NCBI RefSeq assembly: GCF_000716785.1
Contig: NZ_JNYY01000004.1
Coordinates: forward strand, 124,001-188,000
Direction: 5' to 3'
DNA length: 64,000 nucleotides
From: Amycolatopsis vancoresmycina
GTDB lineage: Bacteria > Actinomycetota > Actinomycetes > Mycobacteriales > Pseudonocardiaceae
The position numbers were made by a program, and so were the translations under genes. The notes below the pieces were generated by a model. The model was not told where the DNA came from, searched no databases, and was given only the letters and a program-made list of their open reading frames with translations. Shown in pieces: positions 7,242 through 16,512 of the stretch. Every line of letters starts with the position of its first letter. The stretch's first letter is position 1.

Positions 7242-8159
7242 ATGCACGCAGTCGCGCTCGCCGCCACCGACGGGATGCTCAGCTTCGAGCTGACCATCGC
7301 CACCGAGGTCTTCGGCGACGATCCCCGCTACGGCTTCGCGGTCTGCGGCTCGCACGCGGTGCGGGTCGGCCGGTTCCTGCTCGAACCGGACCACGGCCTC
7401 GACCGGCTGGCGAGCGCGGACACCGTGATCGTGCCGGGCTGGGCGGACGTCGACGCGGCCCCGCCGGCGGACCTGATCGACGCGGTACGCGCGGCCCACT
7501 CGCGCGGCGCCCGGGTGGCGTCGCTGTGCACGGGCGCGTTCGTGCTCGCGGCGGCCGGCCTGCTGGACGGCCTGCGCGCGACGACGCACTGGGCGCACAC
7601 GGACGTCCTCGCCGCCCGCCACCCGCGGGTCACGGTGGACCCGGACGTCCTCTACGTCGACAACGGCCAGGTGCTCACCTCGGCGGGCAAGGCGGCGGCG
7701 ATGGACCTGTGCCTGCACCTGGTCCGCGCCGACCACGGCCCGGCGGCGGCCAACGCGATCGCCCGCCGCCTGGTGGTGCCCCCGCACCGGGCGGGCGGCC
7801 AGGCCCAGTTCGTCCCGGCCCCGGTCCCGGCCCGCGACGACCACCCGCTGGCCGCCCTGCTGCCGTGGATCACGGACCGCCTCGACCGCCCGCTGACGGT
7901 GGAGGACCTGGCCCGCCAGGCGAACATGAGCTCCCGCCACCTGGCCCGCCACTTCCGCGCCGCGACGGGCACCACCCCGTTGCAGTGGCTGCTGAACCAG
8001 CGCATCCGCCGGGCCCAGGAGCTGCTGGAGCACACGGACGCGGGCATCGACGCGGTGGCGGAGGCGGTTGGCATGGGCACGGCGACGACGTTGCGGCGGC
8101 ACTTCAACCGGACGGTCGGGGTGCCCCCGGACACCTACCGGCGGACGTTCCGCAGTTAG
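7242..8159 (+). CDS. GlxA-type transcriptional regulator (DJ-1/PfpI domain plus AraC HTH)
   Basis: 305 residues from ATG 7242. The N-terminal 190 residues form a DJ-1/PfpI-like domain with the nucleophile-elbow sequence SLCTGAFVLAAAGLLDG, and the C-terminal 100 residues are an AraC helix-turn-helix pair (RPLTVEDLARQANMSSRHLA, then the AELLEHT-type helix and GMGTATTLRRHF). GlxA-type regulators respond to small metabolites, often nitrogen compounds. There is no obvious Shine-Dalgarno before ATG 7242, so the transcript may be leaderless. The next gene starts 9 nt after its stop and could be co-transcribed. Confidence 0.9.
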   Translation: MHAVALAATDGMLSFELTIATEVFGDDPRYGFAVCGSHAVRVGRFLLEPDHGLDRLASADTVIVPGWADVDAAPPADLIDAVRAAHSRGARVASLCTGAFVLAAAGLLDGLRATTHWAHTDVLAARHPRVTVDPDVLYVDNGQVLTSAGKAAAMDLCLHLVRADHGPAAANAIARRLVVPPHRAGGQAQFVPAPVPARDDHPLAALLPWITDRLDRPLTVEDLARQANMSSRHLARHFRAATGTTPLQWLLNQRIRRAQELLEHTDAGIDAVAEAVGMGTATTLRRHFNRTVGVPPDTYRRTFRS

Positions 8160-8168
8160 GGTCCACCC

Positions 8169-8852
8169 GTGCAGCCGTACGGATTCGTGGGCACCGGTGA
8201 GCTCACCGCGGCCGTCGTCGAAGGTCTCAGCGCCGGCAGTCCCGCTCCGCCGCCGGTCTTCCTCTCCCCGCGCAACCAGCGCATCGCGCACGACCTCGCC
8301 GCCCGGTTCCCGAACGTGACCGCCTGCGGCAGCAACCAGGAGGTCCTCGACCGCGCCACGGCCGTCGTCATCGCCGTTCGGCCGCAGATCACCCGGGACG
8401 TGCTCGAAGAGCTGACCTTCCGGCCGGACCACGTGGTCGTCAGCGCGGTCGCCGCGGTGTCCCTCGCCGAACTGCGCGACCACGTCGCTCCGGCCGAGCG
8501 CATCGTCCGCGCCATCCCCCTCCCGACGGCGAGCCGCCGCGCGAGCTGCACCGCCCTCTATCCGGACGACCCCGTCGCCCGGACGCTCTTCGAAAGCGTC
8601 GGCGAAGTCGTCGTCCCCGAGAACGAAACCACCCTGGCCACCTTCAGCGCCGCCACGGCCACCTTCGCCGCGCACCTGGACCAGCTCGCCACCATCGCCG
8701 CGTGGATGGCCGCGCACGGCGTCCGCGCCGAGGACGCGAACGCCTACGTCGCCCACGTCTTCGGAGAACTCGGGAACACCCTGCGCGAAGCCGGGGTGCC
8801 GGACCACATCGGACACGGCCTCGACGCCGTCCTCACCCGGCTGACTCAATAA
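8169..8852 (+). CDS. Pyrroline-5-carboxylate reductase-like NAD(P)-binding protein
   Basis: 227 residues. The N-terminus QPYGFVGTGELTAAVVEGL is a Rossmann loop of the ProC type, and VVSAVAAVSLAEL followed by RAIPLPTASRR matches the ProC pattern that precedes the active-site dimer domain. It is about 40 residues shorter than canonical ProC (about 270) and the C-terminal helical dimerisation part is shortened, so proline synthesis is not assured; it may act on another imine. GTG or ATG choice is not in doubt: the gene starts 9 nt after the GlxA-type regulator. It overlaps the convergent aldo/keto reductase stop by 7 nt. Confidence 0.75.
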   Translation: MQPYGFVGTGELTAAVVEGLSAGSPAPPPVFLSPRNQRIAHDLAARFPNVTACGSNQEVLDRATAVVIAVRPQITRDVLEELTFRPDHVVVSAVAAVSLAELRDHVAPAERIVRAIPLPTASRRASCTALYPDDPVARTLFESVGEVVVPENETTLATFSAATATFAAHLDQLATIAAWMAAHGVRAEDANAYVAHVFGELGNTLREAGVPDHIGHGLDAVLTRLTQ

Positions 8853-9928
8853 CGGACGGCACTCTGCAGCAACGGCGGGTACACAGTGGACGGTTTACCG
8901 TCGACCGTCGCGCCCGCGAACTGCAGCATCGCGCGCTGGGCGCCGTGCATCGGGGCCGGGTAGTCCAGCGCCGGCGCCGACACTTCGTCCAAAGTGGCCA
9001 GTTGCCCGGGCGTCAACGTCACGTCCAGGCCCGCGAGGTTGCCGGTCAGGTGCTCCAGCCGCCGCGCGCCGACGATCGGGACCACCGTGGCGCGCCGGGC
9101 CAGCAGCCACGCCAGCGACACCGCCGCGGACGTCGTCCCGAGTTCCCCGGCGATCCCGGCCACGACGTCGATGACCGCGAACTCCGCTTCGGACGGTCCG
9201 CCGACGAAAGCCGCGCGGGCCGAATCGGGCGCCGGAGCACCACGCCGGTACTTGCCCGACAGGAACCCGTTCTTCAGCGGGCTCCACGGCACCAGCGCCA
9301 GTCCCTGGTCGAGCGCGAACGGCGCCAATTCGCCTTCGACCGTCCGCGCCAGCAGCGAGTACTCGACCTGCAGCGCGATCAGCGGCGTCCAGCCCCGCAG
9401 CAGCGCCGTCGTCTGGGCCTGGGCGGTGACCCACGCCGGGGTGTTCGAGAAGCCGACGTACCGGATCTTGCCCGCGCGCACCAGGTCGTCGAGCGTCCGC
9501 ATGGTTTCCTCGATCGGCGTGCTGCGGTCCCAGTTGTGCAGCCAGTACAGGTCGAGGTAGTCGGTCCGCAGCCGCCGGAGCGTCTCGTCGAGCTGGGCGA
9601 TGATCGACGCGCGGCCGGCGCCGCCGCCGTTCGGGTCGCCGGGGAACATGTTGCCGAAGAACTTCGACGCGAGCACCACACGCGCACGGCGCCCGGGGTG
9701 GGCGGCGAAGAAGTCGCCGAGGATCTGCTCCGAATGGCCGTTGGTGTAGAAGTTCGCCGTGTCGACGAAGTTCCCGCCGAGGTCGAGGTAGGCCGCGAGG
9801 ATCTTCTCCGACTCCTCGACGCTGCAGCCGGCGCCGCCGGGGTCCTCGCCGAACGTCATCGCCCCGAGGGCGAAGGGGCTGACGCGGAGCCCGGACCGGC
9901 CGAGGGTGACGTAGTGATCGAGTGGCAC
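8846..9928 (-). CDS. Aldo/keto reductase
   Basis: 360 residues with the (beta/alpha)8 reductase signatures: YVTLGRSGLRVSPFALGAM at the start, VDTANFYTNG carrying the catalytic Asp and Tyr, ASKFFG with the catalytic Lys, and DLYWLHNWDRSTP with the His. The C-terminus has the NADP-binding VPIVGARRLEHL stretch. Members reduce aldehydes and ketones with NADPH; the substrate is unknown. The insertion of about 20 residues (FGNMFPGDPNGGGAGR) is common to this subfamily. It is divergent from an AraC-type gene 117 bp away, which is the probable regulator. Confidence 0.9.
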   Translation of the reverse strand: MPLDHYVTLGRSGLRVSPFALGAMTFGEDPGGAGCSVEESEKILAAYLDLGGNFVDTANFYTNGHSEQILGDFFAAHPGRRARVVLASKFFGNMFPGDPNGGGAGRASIIAQLDETLRRLRTDYLDLYWLHNWDRSTPIEETMRTLDDLVRAGKIRYVGFSNTPAWVTAQAQTTALLRGWTPLIALQVEYSLLARTVEGELAPFALDQGLALVPWSPLKNGFLSGKYRRGAPAPDSARAAFVGGPSEAEFAVIDVVAGIAGELGTTSAAVSLAWLLARRATVVPIVGARRLEHLTGNLAGLDVTLTPGQLATLDEVSAPALDYPAPMHGAQRAMLQFAGATVDGKPSTVYPPLLQSAVRY

Positions 9929-10045
9929 GAAACTCTCCTTACGAACGAATCGAGTGAGACCAGGAAACCGCGGATCACCTGCTCACCGGTAGACCGATCG
10001 CCGCGACCTCTTGCACAATCCTCTCGACCTCGGTTGTCTGGACCG

Positions 10046-10924
10046 GTGCTCGAAGAACTCCGCGACCTCGTCTCCCGGCACGCGCACGCCGACCTGCGCA
10101 CCCCGGTGCCCGGCCTCCTTTTGTCCAAAGTGGACACGAGCGAGCCGCACCACTCGCTCGCCGAGCCGCTGCTGGTCGTGCTGGCCCGCGGCGGCAAGCG
10201 GTTGCTGCTCGGCGAGCAGGTGCACGAGCACCGCGCCGGGCAGTACCTGCTGGTCGGCACCGACCTGCCGGTGACCGGCCACTTCGTCGGCGCCACGCCG
10301 CGGACGCCCGCGCTGGGCATCGGCCTGGCCCTGCGGCCCGCGGCGATCGCCCCGCTGCTGCTCGAGGCGCCGCCGCGCACGCCGCCGGCGTCGCCCATCG
10401 CCATCGGGGACGCCGGTCCGGAGCTGCTCGACGCGGTGCTGCGGCTGGTGCGGCTGCTCGGCCACCCGTCCGACGTGCCCGTCCTCGCGCCGCTGATCGA
10501 ACGGGAGATCCTCTGGCGGCTGCTGACCGGCCCGCACGGCGGCCTGGTCCGCCGGCTCGGCCTCACCGACAGCGGCGCCGCCCACGTCGGCCGCGCGATC
10601 CGGTGGATCCGGCACAACTACGCCGAACCGGTGCGGATCGAGGAGCTCGCCCGGCTGAGCGGGCTGAGCGCGTCGGCGTTCCACCGCCACTTCCGGGCGG
10701 CGACCGCGATGAGCCCGCTGCAGTTCCAGAAGCGCATCCGCCTGCAAGAAGCGCGGTCGCTGCTGCTGGCCGGCACGGGTGACGTCGCCGGCGTCGGGCA
10801 CCTCGTCGGCTACGACAGCCCGTCGCAGTTCAACCGCGAGTACCGCCGCCTGTTCGGCGCGCCACCCGGCCAGGACGCGGCGCGGCTGCGCGAAGCCGTC
10901 ACCACCGGGCCGCAGCTGCCCTGA
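10046..10924 (+). CDS. AraC-family transcriptional regulator
   Basis: 292 residues from GTG 10046 (VLEELRDLVSRHAHADLRTP). The N-terminal half matches the AraC_N ligand-binding cupin-like domain (LLVVLARGGKRLLLGEQVHE, then DLPVTGHFV), and the C-terminal 100 residues hold the two AraC helix-turn-helix motifs (PVRIEELARLSGLSASAFHR, GHLVGYDSPSQFNREYRR). It is divergent from the aldo/keto reductase; in many bacteria this pair is an aldehyde-responsive unit. The gene contains one copy of the iterated palindrome GTCCAAAGTGGAC (10123-10135). Confidence 0.9.
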   Translation: MLEELRDLVSRHAHADLRTPVPGLLLSKVDTSEPHHSLAEPLLVVLARGGKRLLLGEQVHEHRAGQYLLVGTDLPVTGHFVGATPRTPALGIGLALRPAAIAPLLLEAPPRTPPASPIAIGDAGPELLDAVLRLVRLLGHPSDVPVLAPLIEREILWRLLTGPHGGLVRRLGLTDSGAAHVGRAIRWIRHNYAEPVRIEELARLSGLSASAFHRHFRAATAMSPLQFQKRIRLQEARSLLLAGTGDVAGVGHLVGYDSPSQFNREYRRLFGAPPGQDAARLREAVTTGPQLP

Positions 10925-10964
10925 GCGTCCGATCCGTTCAAGACGGCCGTGCGACGCTGGCCGC

Positions 10965-11852
10965 ATGCCCGTGAACCTTCCCGCGGCGGCGTCCTTCATG
11001 GCGACGCACGCCCGCCTCCTCGACCGCCGCCGCTTCGAACTGCTCGGCGGCGCGGCGAACGCCGACGCCGTGCTGGCCGCGGTCGACGGCTACCGCAATT
11101 CCGACGGTGGCTACGGCTGGGGCCTCGAGCCGGACCTGCGGGCCCCGGAAAGCCAGCCCGGCGGCGCCCTGCACGCCTTCGAAGTGTTCGAGGAGATCGC
11201 CCCGGTCACGACACCGCACGCGGCGCAGCTCTGCGACTGGCTGGCGACGGCGTCCCGGCCGGACGGCGGCCTGCCGTTCGCCCTGCCCGTGGCGGACCCG
11301 GCCGGCTGCGCGCCCTTCTGGGCCAAGGCCGATCCGGCGGTGGCCACCCTCCAGAGCACTGCCTTCGCCGCCGGGGTGGCCCTGCGCGTCGCCCGCCACG
11401 ACGCGACCGTGCGCGAGCACCCGTGGCTGGCCGCGGCGACGCAGTACTGTTTCCGCGCGATCCGTGAGCTGTCCTCGGCACCGCACGCGATCGCGTTGTC
11501 CTTCGCGGTGCAGTTCGCCGACGCCGCCCACGAACTCCACGAGGAGGCGGCCGCGCTGCTGGCCCACCTCGCCGCGTTCGTCCCGGCCGATGGCCTGGCC
11601 CCGGTGGACGGTGGTTCGGACGGCGAAACCCTGCGCGCCCTGGATTTCGCGCCGCTGCCGGACCGCCCGGCGCGCGCGTTGTTCGCCGACGGCGTCATCG
11701 ACGCCGAACTGCGGCGGCTCGCGGGCGAACAGCAGGACGACGGCGGCTGGCGGGTCGATTTCGCGAGCTACTCACCCGCGGCGGCACTCGAATGGCGCGG
11801 CTACGCGACCGTCCGTGCGGTGTCGGTGCTGCGGCGTAACGGACTCGCCTGA
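10965..11852 (+). CDS. Prenyltransferase/squalene-oxidase-repeat-like protein
   Basis: 295 residues. Two stretches typical of the alpha/alpha-barrel repeats of terpenoid cyclases and prenyltransferase beta subunits can be seen: YRNSDGGYGWGLEPDLR (about residues 44-60) and EQQDDGGWRVDFASYSPAAA near the end, each with the GG-(Y/W) core. The catalytic motifs of true cyclases (DXDD) are absent, so it is best called a repeat-like protein of unknown activity. ATG 10965 lies 40 bp after the AraC gene. Confidence 0.65.
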   Translation: MPVNLPAAASFMATHARLLDRRRFELLGGAANADAVLAAVDGYRNSDGGYGWGLEPDLRAPESQPGGALHAFEVFEEIAPVTTPHAAQLCDWLATASRPDGGLPFALPVADPAGCAPFWAKADPAVATLQSTAFAAGVALRVARHDATVREHPWLAAATQYCFRAIRELSSAPHAIALSFAVQFADAAHELHEEAAALLAHLAAFVPADGLAPVDGGSDGETLRALDFAPLPDRPARALFADGVIDAELRRLAGEQQDDGGWRVDFASYSPAAALEWRGYATVRAVSVLRRNGLA

Positions 11853-11981
11853 ACTGCTACACCGACGCCACCGAAGTTCACCCGGCCGTGGGGTGTCGGG
11901 GGTGGACGGCCGCCCGCGCCTTCCGGGGCACCCGGCCGAACCCGTACTGTAACCGGCGGAACCGGTTCCCGGAGGTGAAGC

Positions 11982-12164
11982 ATGTCGTCGCGCAACCCGT
12001 TGCGCTGGTTCGCCCGGTGGGCGGACTGGTTCGAGGAGCGCGGCGTGTACGTGCCCGGCGAAGAGAGCCGCGCGGTCGACCCGGTCCGGGATTTCGGCTG
12101 GCTGATGGCCGCTTGGGTGGCCGGTGTCGCGATCTTCATCCTGTTGTTCGCGCTCGCGGTTTAA
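11982..12164 (+). CDS. Small single-pass membrane protein
   Basis: 60 residues. A strong GGAGG at 11966-11972 precedes ATG 11982. The N-terminal 40 residues are soluble and charged (WFARWADWFEERGVYVPGEE), then one transmembrane segment occupies residues 40-59 (LMAAWVAGVAIFILLFALAV) and ends at the C-terminus, giving a tail-anchored shape. No family recognised. It stands alone between the barrel protein and a lipoprotein gene. Confidence 0.7.
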   Translation: MSSRNPLRWFARWADWFEERGVYVPGEESRAVDPVRDFGWLMAAWVAGVAIFILLFALAV

Positions 12165-12354
12165 GTGGCATGTGGCCAGAGATTGTCACGAGCCGTGCCG
12201 TTCCGGTCACGGATTGGCCACGGGGCGGCACCAGGTGCGCGACAACCCCCGGTCGCGCCTCGTAACCGCGCGCGATCACGGCCAGAGTGGAGCGGGTTCG
12301 CCCGGCATCCCCGTTGCCGAACGGCACCCCGACCCGCCGACTGGAGTACCCGCG

Positions 12355-12900
12355 ATGGCGCTCGCGCGCACGTGCAAGATCATGTTCACCTCAGGACTGC
12401 TCGGCCTGGCGGTGGCGTGCGGGGTCCCCTCGGCACACGACGGCACCGCGGCGCTCGGCGTGGGCGGCTCCCCCGCGGGCGCCGGGGCGTCGGCCTCGCC
12501 GGCGGGCAACGACCTCAAGTTCGGCGCCGACCACAAGTTCCCCAGCGGCGTCACGATCTCGGTCGGCTCCCCGGCGTCGTTCCGCCCCAGCCCGTCGGCG
12601 TACCCGCAGAGCCCGCGCGGCGCGGCCTTCGACGTCGAGCTGATCAACGAGGGTTCGACGACGTACAAGCTTTCGGGCCTGACGGTCACCGCCACCGCGG
12701 CGGGCAACCCGGTCAAGCAGGTCGTGGACACGACCCAGGGGTTCACCGGCATCACCGACGCGGGCAAGGACGTGCTGCCGGGCCGGTCGGTGCACCTGAC
12801 GCTGGCGTTCGCGGTGCCGCAGGAGCAGACGCAGCTGCGCCTGCAGCTCCGGCCGAGCGCGACGGAACCCACGGCAGTCACCTATTGTGGCCCCGCCTGA
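12355..12900 (+). CDS. Secreted lipoprotein with DUF4352-like beta domain
   Basis: 181 residues from ATG 12355, with CTGGAG upstream. A type II signal peptide ends in the lipobox LAVAC (cysteine at residue 22), followed by a Gly/Ala/Ser-rich linker and a beta-rich domain (ISVGSPASFRPS, AFDVELINEGSTTYKLSGLT, LPGRSVHLTLAFAVP) that matches the DUF4352/telokin-like immunoglobulin fold common in actinobacterial lipoproteins. It would be anchored on the outer face of the membrane. Function unknown. Confidence 0.8.
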   Translation: MALARTCKIMFTSGLLGLAVACGVPSAHDGTAALGVGGSPAGAGASASPAGNDLKFGADHKFPSGVTISVGSPASFRPSPSAYPQSPRGAAFDVELINEGSTTYKLSGLTVTATAAGNPVKQVVDTTQGFTGITDAGKDVLPGRSVHLTLAFAVPQEQTQLRLQLRPSATEPTAVTYCGPA

Positions 12901-12923
12901 CCGTCCGCCGTTAGGCTCGGGGC

Positions 12924-13397
12924 ATGACCGAGCGCCTTTCCCCCGGTGACGAAGCCCCGGAATTCACCCTGCCCGACAGCACGGGCAAGGAGGTCTCGCT
13001 GAGCGACTTCCGCGGCCGGTCCGTGGTCGTGTACTTCTACCCGGCGGCGAGCACCCCGGGCTGCACGAAGCAGGCCTGCGACTTCCGCGACAACCTCGCC
13101 GAGCTGAACGACGCCGGCTACCAGGTCGTCGGCATCTCGCCGGACAAGCAGGCGAAGCTGGCGAAGTTCGTGGAGCACGAGGAGCTGACGTTCCCCCTGC
13201 TGGGCGACCCGGAGAAGGGCGTCCTCGAGGCGTGGGGCGTGTGGGGCGAGAAGCGCAACTACGGCAAGACGTATATGGGCGTGATCCGCTCGACGTTCGT
13301 CGTCGACCCGGAGGGCAAGATCGCCAACGCCTGGTACAACGTGCGGGCGACCGGCCACGTGGCCAAGCTGATCCGGGACCTCGGCCTGGCGTCCTGA
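12924..13397 (+). CDS. bcp: Thioredoxin-dependent peroxiredoxin (bacterioferritin comigratory protein)
   Basis: 157 residues with the atypical 2-Cys peroxiredoxin pattern: peroxidatic Cys47 in STPGCTKQACDFRD and resolving Cys52 five residues later, preceded by VVVYFYPAA. It reduces hydrogen and organic peroxides with electrons from thioredoxin in the cytoplasm. Full family length. Its stop is 4 nt before the start of the NACHT-LRR gene, so that gene may be read from the bcp promoter, which would tie it to oxidative stress regulation (inference). Confidence 0.95.
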   Translation: MTERLSPGDEAPEFTLPDSTGKEVSLSDFRGRSVVVYFYPAASTPGCTKQACDFRDNLAELNDAGYQVVGISPDKQAKLAKFVEHEELTFPLLGDPEKGVLEAWGVWGEKRNYGKTYMGVIRSTFVVDPEGKIANAWYNVRATGHVAKLIRDLGLAS

Positions 13398-13401
13398 ACC
13401 C

Positions 13402-16400
13402 TTGACCAGCCTGGAGGGACCGGCGCTCAAGCTGGGCGGTCAGATCGCCTCGGCGGCGGCGAAGTCGTGGCTGCGACGGCGGAAGGCGGCCCACGAGCGG
13501 TCCGCCGAGCTGGTCGACCTGGTGGCGGGCGAGCTCAAGGGGCCGCTCGAGCGGGCCAAGCTCGAGAACCTCGTCCAGCACATCGGGATGCAGGTGGCCG
13601 AGCAGCTGGAGCCGGTCCTCGCCGACCGCTTCTCGACGCTGCCGCCGCAGGAGGTCGAGGCGGCGTTCGTGGCGGTGGAAGACGCCTTGGCCAAGGCGGA
13701 CCTGTCGGACTCGGCGTTGCTGGCGGCGGACGCGGATCCCGAGCAGCTGGCCCGGAAGATCCGCGGCGGCCTCGCGCACGAACGCCTCCTCGCGCCCAAG
13801 GCGGCGGCGCTGTACGACCTCGCTTTGGACCAGGCGTGCCGCCACCTGGTCCAGGTGGTGCGTCACCTGCCGTCGTTCCAGCCGCGCGCGCTGGCGGATG
13901 TCCTGGGGCGGTTGAGCCGCCAGAGCGACCAGCTCGAGGAGCTGCTGGCCCGGGTGCCGAAGACGAGCCTCGCAGCACCTGAAGGCGTCGACCACGACGC
14001 CGAGTTCGAGTCGGCGTACCTGCGCTCGATCGCCCGCGAACTCGACCGGCTCGAACTGCTCGGCCTGACGATGGACGACCAGCCGGCGTTGCCGCTGACC
14101 GTCGCCTACCTCAGCCTGAGCGTTTCGCCCGAGGGCGAGCCCCGCAAGCGCCGGGTGGACGAGCTGTGGTTCGAGAAGCGGCAGGACCACCTGGGCAGCG
14201 CGAACATGCGCGTGGAGACGGCGCTGAGCGGGACCACGCACGTCCTGGTCCGCGGCGAGGCCGGATCCGGCAAGACGACCCTGCTGGACTGGCTGGCGGT
14301 GACGGCGGCCCGTGCGGGTTTCACCGGGAAGCTCGCCGGCTGGAACGGCCGGGTGCCCTTCCCGATCCGGCTGCGCAGCTTCGCCGCCGAGCCGTTGCCG
14401 CGGCCGGAGGAGTTCCTCGCGCACATCGCGCCGATGCAGGCGCCCCCGGAGGGCTGGGCCCGCCGGGTGCTCGAGAGCGGCCGCGCGATGGTCCTGGTCG
14501 ACGGCGTCGACGAGGTCGGCGCGGGCCACCGCCGCGAGGTGAAGGCATGGCTGCGAAAGCTCGCCTCGACGTTCCCGGACACGCTGATCGTGGTGACCTC
14601 CCGGACAGCGGCGGCGGATCAGCGCTGGCTGGCCCAGGAAGGCTTCGGTTGTGTGCTGCTGGAGCCGATGAACGCGGACGACATCCAGGCATTGGTGACC
14701 CGCTGGCACAACGCGGCCGCGGCCGGCGGCCAGGTCCGCCGGGACACGGACCTGGCGGCGGTCCAAAGGCGGCTGCTCAACCAGCTCGACTCGCGGCCGC
14801 ACCTGCGGACTCTCGCGGCAAGCCCGTTGCTGTGCGCGATGTTGTGCGCGCTCAACCTGGCGCATCGGTCGGAGCTGCCGCGGGACCGGATGGATCTGTA
14901 CCGCAAGGCGTTGTCGATGCTGCTGCACCTGCGGGACGCGGAGCGGCGGATCGACGTGATCCTGACGGAGGCGCAGAAGCAGATCTTGCTGGGTGATCTG
15001 GCTTGGCGGCTCTCGCTGGCGTCGAAGGTGGAGCTGCCGAAGGAGCGGGTGCTGTCGCATGTCGCCCTTCGGCTGCCTTCGCTGCCGCATGTCGATCACA
15101 CGCCTTCGGAAGTCTTGGACCACTTGCTGGAGCGAAGCGGTGTGCTGCGGGAACCGGTCCGGGGCCGGGTGGATTTCGTGCACCGGACGTTCCAGGAGTG
15201 CTTGGCGGCGAACGAGGCGACGGAGCAGGACCACCTGGAGACGCTGATCGACCGGGCGCACCTGGATACGTGGTGGGAGACGTTCGTGATGGCCTGCGGC
15301 CACGCGAAGCACCACCAGGTGGGGACGTTGTTGAGGGGCATTCTCGACCGGGCGGATGCCGAGCCCCGCCACGCGCGCCACTTGCGATTGCTGGCGGCCG
15401 CTTCTCTCGAGACTGTGAGCAATGCGGATCCGGAGATCATCGCTCGGGTCGAGGCGGTGATCCGGGATCAGCTGGTGCCGCCGCGGAGCTTGCGGGAGAC
15501 GCGATCGCTGGCATCGATCGGGCACCGCGTGCTGCGGTACCTCCCGGAGAGCCTGGACGGCCTGTCGGAAGCGGTCGCCGCAGCGTCGGTCCGGGCGGCT
15601 GCACTGACTGCGGGAGAGGATGCACTGAAGGTGCTCCGCACCTATGCGCGAGACCCCCGGGTTGCGGTGCAGGACCAGCTGCTCCAGGCGTGGCAGTACT
15701 TCGAACCGGAACGCTATGCCGTCGAAGTCCTGGCCGACTCACCGTTGCCCGACGGCACAGTCCTGGTGGCGCAAGCGCAGCTCCTGCCCCACGTACGGCA
15801 CCTGAAGCACCTGACCGATCTGCAGGTCGACCTCCTCAACTCGGAGTCCCCTGCCGATCTCGGCCTGGTGGACGGCTTGCCGCACCTGACCCGGATCGTG
15901 ACGGACTTCCACCGTGGGGCGACCGTCGACCTCGCTCCGTTGGGACACCATCCCGGCCTCGTCGAAGTCTCCTTGTACTTCGCCCGCCGGTTCACGCGGT
16001 TGCCGAGTTTGAAGAAACTGCGGAAGCTGGAGGCCCTGACGATCTTCCAGAGCACCGCCTGGCGCAGCATCGAAGCATTCGGCGGTTTGACCGGCCTCAG
16101 GCGCCTCGCGCTCGACAAGCTGCATTCGATCGACAACCTGGACCCACTCGCCGCACTGGAAAACCTGGACGAAATCGCCCTCTGGGAAATCCGGGCGAAG
16201 ACCCTGGAGGCTTCGACGCCCCTCACCGCGCCCACCAAGATCGGCCTTTTCCGATACGACCCCGGGGACAACAGTCTGAGCGGCGAAACCATCGCACGCT
16301 GCTTTCCCAGCATGAAAGCAATTCACTTCTTCGGCATGGGGATCACCGATCTTCGTGCTCTCGCCACGCCCCGGCTGCGTTCGATCACTTTCGATTCGTT

Positions 16401-16512
16401 CACCGCACCCGTCGATGTCAGCCCGCTTTCGGACCTCGAGCTGACCATCACAGCCGTGGACACCGAGCTCATCGGTACCGAAAAGCTCGGCCCCGGCGTC
16501 AAACTCCGCTAA
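13402..16512 (+). CDS. NACHT NTPase with N-terminal helical domain and C-terminal leucine-rich repeats (bacterial NLR)
   Basis: 1036 residues from TTG 13402. Order: an all-helical N-terminal region (1-270, WLRRRKAAHERSAELVDL, LVRVPKT-type linker) of the NACHT N-terminal helical kind; a NACHT STAND ATPase with Walker A GEAGSGKTT at 285-293, Walker B MVLVDGVDE at 363-371 with the NACHT-typical small residue then two acidics, and sensor arginine VTSR; a helical winged region; and from about 790 on leucine-rich repeats (HLKHLTDLQVDLLNSESPAD, LKKLRKLEALTIF, LTGLRRLALDK). This is the NLR layout that in several bacteria senses phage proteins and triggers abortive defence. No separate effector is adjacent, so the N-terminal region would have to act or recruit. 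No clear Shine-Dalgarno precedes TTG; translation coupling to bcp is likely. Confidence 0.9.
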   Translation: MTSLEGPALKLGGQIASAAAKSWLRRRKAAHERSAELVDLVAGELKGPLERAKLENLVQHIGMQVAEQLEPVLADRFSTLPPQEVEAAFVAVEDALAKADLSDSALLAADADPEQLARKIRGGLAHERLLAPKAAALYDLALDQACRHLVQVVRHLPSFQPRALADVLGRLSRQSDQLEELLARVPKTSLAAPEGVDHDAEFESAYLRSIARELDRLELLGLTMDDQPALPLTVAYLSLSVSPEGEPRKRRVDELWFEKRQDHLGSANMRVETALSGTTHVLVRGEAGSGKTTLLDWLAVTAARAGFTGKLAGWNGRVPFPIRLRSFAAEPLPRPEEFLAHIAPMQAPPEGWARRVLESGRAMVLVDGVDEVGAGHRREVKAWLRKLASTFPDTLIVVTSRTAAADQRWLAQEGFGCVLLEPMNADDIQALVTRWHNAAAAGGQVRRDTDLAAVQRRLLNQLDSRPHLRTLAASPLLCAMLCALNLAHRSELPRDRMDLYRKALSMLLHLRDAERRIDVILTEAQKQILLGDLAWRLSLASKVELPKERVLSHVALRLPSLPHVDHTPSEVLDHLLERSGVLREPVRGRVDFVHRTFQECLAANEATEQDHLETLIDRAHLDTWWETFVMACGHAKHHQVGTLLRGILDRADAEPRHARHLRLLAAASLETVSNADPEIIARVEAVIRDQLVPPRSLRETRSLASIGHRVLRYLPESLDGLSEAVAAASVRAAALTAGEDALKVLRTYARDPRVAVQDQLLQAWQYFEPERYAVEVLADSPLPDGTVLVAQAQLLPHVRHLKHLTDLQVDLLNSESPADLGLVDGLPHLTRIVTDFHRGATVDLAPLGHHPGLVEVSLYFARRFTRLPSLKKLRKLEALTIFQSTAWRSIEAFGGLTGLRRLALDKLHSIDNLDPLAALENLDEIALWEIRAKTLEASTPLTAPTKIGLFRYDPGDNSLSGETIARCFPSMKAIHFFGMGITDLRALATPRLRSITFDSFTAPVDVSPLSDLELTITAVDTELIGTEKLGPGVKLR

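Noticed and set aside
12964..15525. 853-codon minus-strand frame under bcp and the NACHT-LRR gene
   Set aside because: Mirror of a well-supported gene; Arg/His/Gln-rich sequence without motifs.
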